From Phycisphaerales bacterium (GTDB lineage Bacteria > Planctomycetota > Phycisphaerae > Phycisphaerales > UBA1924), in contig JANQQZ010000149.1 in assembly GCA_028284805.1 (NCBI GenBank), forward strand, positions 1-46,839: a stretch of 46,839 bases of DNA, given 5' to 3'. Numbering within the stretch: the first letter of the stretch is position 1; each line of letters starts with the position of its first letter. Position numbers and translations under genes: made by a program. Shown here one piece after another: positions 41,007 to 46,839 of this stretch. The notes under the pieces were generated by a model. That model was not told the origin of the DNA. It ran no database searches and worked only from the letters and a program-made list of their open reading frames with translations.

Positions 41007-42010
41007 ATCGAGCGCCGCCGAAGTCCAATGAAGCAGGATGCAAACACGAACGGGGCAACAGCCATCGGCGACGGAACCGCCGACGCGATCCGTAAGCCGT
41101 ACGCGGCCGAGCCAGAATTGATCGAGACTTCACGCGCCACGTCCGCTCGATCAAAGAATGCTCCATCAAACGCCTCGTCACCTAACGGTGCGCCTTTCCC
41201 AATGACACTGGGGCCGAAGTTGGCCAACGTCGATGTCATCTCCCCCGCGCCGCCTGTCGCGTCCAGCAGGCCCCACGGCGTCTGAGTGTCGGGGTACTGA
41301 TTGAGCCGGAAGTCGGTCCAGTCGTCCCTGGTATCCAAGTAACCCGCATTGGTCTCGCCGATCCCGGGCGGGCCGGCGATCGGCGAACTGTCCGAGCTGT
41401 CTGGGAACTCCCACCAGCCGCCCTCGGCGGGGTTGTCGGGGTCCCAGTACACAGCCTTCATCCATTCGTCCAGCGTCGGCACCCAGTACCTGGCACCGGG
41501 CAGACGCTCGAAGTTGGTCATGAAGGGAGAGCCGCTGCCAAGGGCGTCTATCTGATAGGCACCGGTGCTGAGCGAGGCGTCGTCGACCCGCTTCCCGTTG
41601 TGCAGCCAGTTGGAGTACATTGCCGCCTGGGTGAACGAGATCCCACCGACGGGGACCTGGCCGGCATCGGACAGGAACGGATTGAGCTGGAACTGGAGCG
41701 TGTCCACGCCGCCCGGCTGAAAGAACACCGCGCCCCACCGCGATGGAGCGATGAGCGCGGCCCAACCCTGCCCGCGGGTCGCCAGGGCATTCCCGAACTC
41801 CATCCACTGCGACGTCGAGATCTCTGAGCGCGCGATCCGGTACTCGTAGTTCACGCTGCCGCGGCCCAGATGAAACTGGTCGGGACGCCGGTCATATCCC
41901 GGGTTGCCTGGGTGCGTGATCGTCACAAAATCGAAGTTGTAGTCGTCCGGCTGCGCCACGGCCGACACGTCGACGCCCAGCAGCCACATGACCGATACGA
42001 GCCATCTCAT
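41003..42010 (-). CDS. Secreted SUMF1/FGE-like protein with a PEP-CTERM-like tail
   Basis: This 335-residue exported protein has a signal peptide (residues 1-20) and one formylglycine-generating-enzyme-type fold: YRIARSEISTSQWMEFGNAL, VGGISFTQAAMYSNWLHNGK, RYWVPTLDEWMKAVYWDP, and TPWGLLDATGGAGEMT near the C-terminus. Such domains include binding proteins that lack catalysis. The C-terminus is VPSPMAVAPFVFASCFIGL then RRR, the layout of PEP-CTERM sorting signals (variant VPSP), which suggests exosortase handling. ATG 42010 is preferred over an in-frame GTG at 42025 because of the leaderless-type -10. Confidence 0.85.
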   Translation of the reverse strand: MRWLVSVMWLLGVDVSAVAQPDDYNFDFVTITHPGNPGYDRRPDQFHLGRGSVNYEYRIARSEISTSQWMEFGNALATRGQGWAALIAPSRWGAVFFQPGGVDTLQFQLNPFLSDAGQVPVGGISFTQAAMYSNWLHNGKRVDDASLSTGAYQIDALGSGSPFMTNFERLPGARYWVPTLDEWMKAVYWDPDNPAEGGWWEFPDSSDSSPIAGPPGIGETNAGYLDTRDDWTDFRLNQYPDTQTPWGLLDATGGAGEMTSTLANFGPSVIGKGAPLGDEAFDGAFFDRADVAREVSINSGSAAYGLRIASAVPSPMAVAPFVFASCFIGLRRRSI

Positions 42011-42016
42011 AGCCTG

Positions 42017-42044
42017 AATATGCACCGAACTCGTGGGTGTGCAA
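42017..42044 (-). promoter_or_regulatory. Promoter of the SUMF1-like gene, leaderless geometry
   Basis: On the minus strand, TTGCAC (complement of 42039-42044), a 16-nt spacer and CATATT (complement of 42017-42022) are followed by 6 nt and ATG 42010. Confidence 0.5.
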
Positions 42045-42053
42045 GTCTCTGGC

Positions 42054-43139
42054 TCAGCCGATCATGACCTTGCCCGTTCCCTTCCGCACCTCACCCAGCA
42101 CGCGCACCGTCTCACCCAGCTTCTCGAGCCGGCGCTGAACGGCATCCGCAAACGTCGGCCGCACGATCAGCACGTAGCCGATGCCCATGTTGAACACACG
42201 CATCATCTCGTCGTGCGCCACCTTGCCGCGCTCCGCAAGGAACTCGAACACCCGCGGCACGTCCCACGCTTTCGTATCAATCCGCACGTCGACCTTGCCA
42301 TTCAGCACGCGCTCGATGTTCTGCGCGAGCCCGCCGCCCGTGATGTGTGCCATCCCGCTGACGACCTTCTTCACGCGGTAGGCCCGCTGCAAGCGCACGA
42401 TCGGGTCGGCGTAGAGCCGCGTGGGCGTGAGCAGGACTTCGCCCAGCGTCTGCGACTCGTCCAGCTCCGGGTAGACCCTGTCGAGCTTCAGCTTCTTCGC
42501 CGACACGATCTTGCGAACGAGGCTGTACCCGTTGCTGTGCACGCCGTCGCTCGCGAGCCCGAGCACCACGTCCCCGGGCTGTACGCGCAGCGGGTCCGTC
42601 GCCTTCTTCAGCTCGACGACACCGACCGCGAAGCCGGCCATGTCGAACTCGCCCGGGGCGTACACGTCGGGCATCTCTGCCGTCTCACCACCGATCAGCG
42701 CGCACCCGCTCGCGGCGCACGCCCCCGCGATCCCCCGCACCATCGCCTCGAGCTCGCCGGGGACAACCTTGGGCACCGCGATGTAGTCCAGGAAAAACAG
42801 GGGCTCGGCGCCCTGGACGATCAGGTCGTTCACGCTCATCGCGACCAGGTCGATGCCGATCGTGTCGAACCGCCGCATCGCCGAGGCGATCTTGAGCTTG
42901 GTGCCCACGCCGTCGTTGCACGCGACGAGGACCGGGTCCTTGTAGTTGCGCTGGAACAGCTTCTGGTTGTAGTCGAGCCGGAACATCCCCGCGAACCCGC
43001 CCGGGTTCTGGATCACCCGCGGCCCGTGCGTCCGGCGGACCAGCGACCCAAGCCGACCGATGAACGCGTCGTACGTCTCCAGATCCACGCCCGCGTCGGC
43101 GTAGGTGAGGCCGTTGGAACTCTCAGGCTTGTTCGCCAT
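42054..43139 (-). CDS. purM: Phosphoribosylformylglycinamidine cyclo-ligase (AIR synthetase)
   Basis: PurM closes the imidazole ring of AIR with ATP in purine synthesis. The 361-residue protein starts MANKPESSNGLTYADAGVDL. The family signatures are YADAGVD, CNDGVGTKLKIA, IDLVAMSVNDLIVQGAEPLF, GCALIGGETAEMPDVY, ASDGVHSNGYSLVRK and MAHITGGGLAQNI. ATG 43139 is preceded by TATCCT with 7 nt between, and there is no Shine-Dalgarno sequence. The gene for the protein at 43165 ends just upstream on the same strand, but the promoter suggests separate control. Confidence 0.97.
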   Translation of the reverse strand: MANKPESSNGLTYADAGVDLETYDAFIGRLGSLVRRTHGPRVIQNPGGFAGMFRLDYNQKLFQRNYKDPVLVACNDGVGTKLKIASAMRRFDTIGIDLVAMSVNDLIVQGAEPLFFLDYIAVPKVVPGELEAMVRGIAGACAASGCALIGGETAEMPDVYAPGEFDMAGFAVGVVELKKATDPLRVQPGDVVLGLASDGVHSNGYSLVRKIVSAKKLKLDRVYPELDESQTLGEVLLTPTRLYADPIVRLQRAYRVKKVVSGMAHITGGGLAQNIERVLNGKVDVRIDTKAWDVPRVFEFLAERGKVAHDEMMRVFNMGIGYVLIVRPTFADAVQRRLEKLGETVRVLGEVRKGTGKVMIG

Positions 43140-43146
43140 CGAGGGC

Positions 43147-43152
43147 AGGATA
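43147..43152 (-). promoter_or_regulatory. -10 hexamer of purM, leaderless geometry
   Basis: TATCCT on the minus strand is followed by 7 nt (GCCCTCG) and then ATG 43139. It lies in the 25-nt gap after the upstream glycosidase-like gene. Confidence 0.5.
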
Positions 43153-43164
43153 GCGCTCGCCCGG

Positions 43165-44292
43165 TCAGTCCTGCGCGACCGTGCTCGATATCGCCGGCCT
43201 CAACGTCCGCCTCAGCTGGATCATGAGTTCCCGCAGCGCGGGCCTCGCCTCGCCCTGGCTCGTCATCAGCCCCAGCCCGCTCAGGAACTCGACGAAGTCG
43301 GGCTCGCTAACGCCGTAGTACTGCTGATAGAAGGCGATCGTGTCCGCGGGCCAGTCCGCCAGGTGGAGCCAGGACACAAACCGGATCGCCTCGCGCTCGC
43401 GGACCTCGCGGAAGACGGCTTCCACCCACGCCCGCTGCAGCTCGTCCGTCGCGCCGATTACGCTGGGCGACCCGTCCGCAGGCGCCCCGGGCGCGCCAGC
43501 CTCCTGCAGGATCACGGGCCGATCACCGGCCAACGCCTCGATCGCGTCGAACTCGAACTCGATGACCGCCGGATCGAGCACCACCCCGTCCACCGGGTAG
43601 TACGCGAAGATCGCCGCGTTGCTCACGGACATCATCAGCAATGTCAGATCGGGCTGCGTGAGCGCCTCGCGTGTGAGTGTCACCCCTGTGCGCATGTCGG
43701 GCTCGAGCGTCTTGGCGTGCACCCGCCCGTACTCGGCAAACACCGCCAGCGGGAACGCCTGACCCGGGTTGATGCTCAGCCAGATGTTCACCTCGTTCGC
43801 CAGCGACATCGCGAAGCACCCGTGCTCAGCGAGCAGGGGCACCAGCTCGTCCAGCAGCGCCACCAGATGGTTGATCACCTCGGGCGAGTCGAACGAAAGA
43901 TCCGGGCGGAGCTTGCGATTGTCGTTCGGATCCAGCAGCACCGCGGGCAGCCGGAGCGCCGTCGTGTCCACCGATTGCAGCGTGAAGAAGACCTGCAACC
44001 CGGTCTGCTCGAGCAGATCGAGAAGCGGAACGAGGTACGACATGTCAGGCGTGCCGTCGGGCCCGGCGATCTCGTCCCACGGCACAGCGAGTTGATACGC
44101 GTTCACCCCTCGCTTCAGCGCCATCCCCCACGCCCGGTCCGTTGCCGGGCGAGCCGCCGGGTCGGTCTCCGAGTAGATCAACCCCACACCCTTTGGCACG
44201 TTCAGCAGGGGCAGATCATCGGGCTGCGCACGGCAGACCCCCGCAACCGACAGCAAGGCCATCATCGCTGCGATCAACCCCGTGCACCTCAC
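43165..44292 (-). CDS. Secreted TIM-barrel glycosidase-like protein (clan GH-A-like)
   Basis: The 375-residue product has a signal peptide (residues 1-22, MALLSVAGVCRA). The TIM-barrel features are RGVNAYQLAVPWDEIAG, a likely acid/base Glu in MSLANEVNIWL, and a later strand ending VILQEAGAP with a likely nucleophile Glu. This layout (Asn-Glu then Glu) is that of clan A glycosidases. I cannot fix the family or substrate, so an inactive relative is possible. The start is GTG 44292 with AAGGAGG 8 nt upstream; TATTCT (complement of 44331-44336) is a -10 candidate. Confidence 0.65.
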   Translation of the reverse strand: MRCTGLIAAMMALLSVAGVCRAQPDDLPLLNVPKGVGLIYSETDPAARPATDRAWGMALKRGVNAYQLAVPWDEIAGPDGTPDMSYLVPLLDLLEQTGLQVFFTLQSVDTTALRLPAVLLDPNDNRKLRPDLSFDSPEVINHLVALLDELVPLLAEHGCFAMSLANEVNIWLSINPGQAFPLAVFAEYGRVHAKTLEPDMRTGVTLTREALTQPDLTLLMMSVSNAAIFAYYPVDGVVLDPAVIEFEFDAIEALAGDRPVILQEAGAPGAPADGSPSVIGATDELQRAWVEAVFREVREREAIRFVSWLHLADWPADTIAFYQQYYGVSEPDFVEFLSGLGLMTSQGEARPALRELMIQLRRTLRPAISSTVAQD

Positions 44293-44367
44293 AGCCGTGC
44301 CCTCCTTACGCTCACAGCCGAACGTGATTCAGAATACCACCGCACCGCTTTCGTCCACGCGTCACGC

Positions 44368-44373
44368 TACCAT
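44368..44373 (+). promoter_or_regulatory. -10-like hexamer of metK
   Basis: TACCAT gives a predicted +1 at about 44380 and a leader of about 35 nt containing AGGAG before ATG 44415. No SAM riboswitch fits in so short a leader. Confidence 0.35.
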
Positions 44374-44414
44374 TCCCTTTGCTTTTCGCTCCACGTCTCG
44401 CACAGGAGACCCGA

Positions 44415-45602
<1,188 letters not shown>

Positions 45603-46292
45603 TCAGGCGTCGGGCGCGTACAGCCCACGCTTACGGATGAATTCCAGAACGCCCGGTGCGAGCACGGACTCCAGCCGGGCGCTTTCTCTATCCGCTCGCA
45701 GCAGCGCCCGGATCTCGGTCGCGCTCACGTCGATCGTGCCAACATCCACGCACCACGATCTCCACCGATCGAGCTCACCCGCCGACCACGCACCACGCAT
45801 CACGTCGAGCAAGGCATCAACCGTGCCCAAGGGCTCACGCAGCAGCACCACCGGCTCAGCCAGCTCCAAGATCCGCCGCGCCTCGCGCCACCGGTCGAAC
45901 GCCGCGGCCTGGTCCGCCCCGATCACGAACTGGAGCGGGCGCTCGCCGACCAGCCGGCGCACCCGATCGAGCGTCTCGACCCAGTAGCTGGGCGCGCCCG
46001 CCCGCGCTCGGTCGAGCTCGTCCGTCCACACGCCCGCCGATGCAACGCCCCCGGTCGCGAGTTCGAGCATCGCGACCCGGTCCGCGTCGCTCGCCTTAGG
46101 GCCGGTCTCCTTGTGCGGGCTCTGCGCCGCCGGGACGAAGACCAGCGCAGCCCCGGGGGAGCGGGCGTCCCGAGCCCGACACGCCAGCCCGACGTGCGCC
46201 ACATGCGGGGGATCGAACGTCCCACCCACCAGCAGCACCCCCGAATCATCGAGAGGCACAGCAAGCGGTGTGATCGGCGTCTCTGCGGGCAT
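45603..46292 (-). CDS. nadD: Nicotinate-nucleotide adenylyltransferase
   Basis: NadD joins nicotinate mononucleotide with ATP in NAD synthesis. The 229-residue protein has the nucleotidyltransferase motif GGTFDPPHVAHVGLA, ADQAAAFDRWREARRILELA in the middle and a late SATEIRALLRAD corresponding to the ISxTxIR motif. It has a 20-residue N-terminal extension ahead of the usual start. It converges with metK with no spacer and starts 38 nt from tRNA-Glu on the other strand. Confidence 0.95.
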   Translation of the reverse strand: MPAETPITPLAVPLDDSGVLLVGGTFDPPHVAHVGLACRARDARSPGAALVFVPAAQSPHKETGPKASDADRVAMLELATGGVASAGVWTDELDRARAGAPSYWVETLDRVRRLVGERPLQFVIGADQAAAFDRWREARRILELAEPVVLLREPLGTVDALLDVMRGAWSAGELDRWRSWCVDVGTIDVSATEIRALLRADRESARLESVLAPGVLEFIRKRGLYAPDA

Positions 46293-46313
46293 GACCGATT
46301 CTCGCCGCGCGAC

Positions 46314-46319
46314 TACACT
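46314..46319 (+). promoter_or_regulatory. -10 hexamer of tRNA-Glu
   Basis: TACACT ends 11 nt before the first base of tRNA-Glu, so the 5' leader would be only a few nucleotides long. Confidence 0.5.
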
Positions 46320-46330
46320 CCCGCCACGAC

Positions 46331-46405
46331 GGCCCCGTCGTCTAGTCTGGTCCAGGACTCCAGGTTTTCATCCTGGCAACGCGGGTTCGAATCCCGCCGG
46401 GGTCA
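46331..46405 (+). tRNA. tRNA-Glu(TTC)
   Basis: This is a 75-nt tRNA. Acceptor strands GGCCCCG and CGGGGTC pair with one G-U wobble. The anticodon stem CCAGG/CCTGG encloses TTTTCAT, giving anticodon TTC. The T-arm GCGGG-TTCGAAT-CCCGC is perfect. CCA is not encoded. Confidence 0.95.
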
Positions 46406-46475
46406 TTGAGCGACCATCGCCCGAGTGCGAGCGTGCAACCCGCGGCCCGAGCAAGCCGGGCCCGCGGGCGACGAA

Positions 46476-46548
46476 TGGAGCGGATCGGACTCGAACCGAC
46501 AACTTCCAGCTTGCAAAGCTGGCACTCTACCAATTGAGTTACCGCCCC
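46476..46548 (-). tRNA. tRNA-Ala(TGC)
   Basis: This is a 73-nt tRNA on the minus strand. Acceptor strands GGGGCGG and CCGCTCC pair with G3-U70, the alanine identity pair. The anticodon stem CCAGC/GCTGG encloses TTTGCAA, giving anticodon TGC. T-loop GTTCGAGTC and discriminator A are present; CCA is not encoded. TAGAGT (complement of 46559-46564) just upstream is a likely -10. Confidence 0.95.
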
Positions 46549-46659
46549 TACCGCGACCACTCTACCCCCCAAGCACCCCCTCGTCCGCCCGCGATTGACG
46601 CTCCGGGCCCTGTTGGACCGACGACTAGGCCGGAGCCATGCCCCAACCAAGCCGATCCC

Positions 46660-46665
46660 TATAGT
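46660..46665 (+). promoter_or_regulatory. -10 hexamer of the secreted protein gene at the right edge
   Basis: TATAGT lies 32 nt before ATG 46692, giving a leader of about 20 nt with GGAGA before the start. Confidence 0.45.
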
Positions 46666-46691
46666 GGCTCTCACTGGCCCGGAGACTGGAC

Positions 46692-46839
46692 ATGATCAGC
46701 CGTACCGTCTGTCTGTTGGCGCTCGCCGGCGCCGCCCTGCCCACGCTGGCTCAGCCGGTCGGCCAAATCGAGCCCGAGGACGGCGCCGAGACCCCGCCCC
46801 CCCAGATCCGGCCCGAGGACGGCCCCTCGATCCGCCCAG
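46692..46839 (+). CDS. Secreted protein, N-terminal part only
   Basis: An open frame continues past the right edge. It starts MISRTVCLLALAGAALPTLA, a clear signal peptide with cleavage after TLA. The visible mature part is Pro/Glu-rich with a repeated unit (IEPEDGAE, IRPEDGPS). GGAGA lies about 9 nt before ATG. Nothing can be said of its function from 49 residues. Confidence 0.7.
   Translation, partial: MISRTVCLLALAGAALPTLAQPVGQIEPEDGAETPPPQIRPEDGPSIRP

Noticed and set aside
44374-44414. SAM riboswitch upstream of metK
   Set aside because: The predicted leader is about 35 nt, too short for SAM-I or SAM-II aptamers, and no conserved core is present.

Overview
The window looks like a chromosomal segment of a planctomycete, most likely class Phycisphaerae. 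This is inferred from several traits: uniformly high GC with strong GC3 bias, a DUF1559-style prepilin-like protein, a SUMF1-like protein with a PEP-CTERM-like tail, a secreted protein with an unusual haem motif, and a cluster of HflK/HflC-type proteins with ABC-2 transporter genes. No rRNA or marker gene fixes the taxonomy, so the assignment is tentative.

Layout. 1-2.4 kb: the 5' part of a GH10-like protein gene (minus) diverges from purC. 2.4-12.4 kb: a six-gene minus-strand operon encodes, in transcription order, a 7-TM SPFH protein, HflC, HflK, an ABC ATPase, an ABC-2 permease and a TPR-like membrane-anchored protein. 12.8-14.4 kb: a second, related ABC-2 permease and a small membrane protein run the other way. 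14.4-16.6 kb: a GT4 glycosyltransferase, a small unknown protein, and tRNA-Leu(GAG) followed by the clearest rho-independent terminator in the window. 16.7-22.95 kb: a chemotaxis operon, cheB-cheW-cheR-cheA-cheX-cheY plus a degenerate receiver. 23.1-27.9 kb: a putative c-type haem protein, a coiled-coil lipoprotein, a plant-type ferredoxin-NADP reductase and a secreted repeat protein. 27.97-30.9 kb: oppA and oppB, with no oppC, oppD or oppF after them.

30.92-33.40 kb is visibly AT-richer and has different codon use. It carries a prepilin-like protein, a 12-cysteine secreted protein, a tail-anchored unknown protein and a MauE/DoxX-like redox membrane protein. Its right edge abuts a decayed gene fragment. 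High GC resumes at about 33.4 kb with a secreted zinc protease, a small unknown protein, a palindromic repeat element, trpG/pabA, a DUF1444 protein, acpP-fabF, a lone FliN-like protein, a GH15 glucoamylase, the SUMF1-like protein, purM, a secreted TIM-barrel glycosidase-like protein, metK, nadD, tRNA-Glu(TTC), tRNA-Ala(TGC) and the start of another secreted protein.

Three things stand out. First, the SPFH/ABC operon looks like one membrane-complex system. Second, the AT-rich cassette pairs a cysteine-rich secreted protein with a MauE-like thiol-redox protein. Third, at least nine genes have a -10-like hexamer (TATCCT, GATAGT and similar) ending exactly 6-7 nt before the start codon with no Shine-Dalgarno sequence, which is the geometry of leaderless mRNAs. 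Genes internal to operons in the same window often do have Shine-Dalgarno sites.
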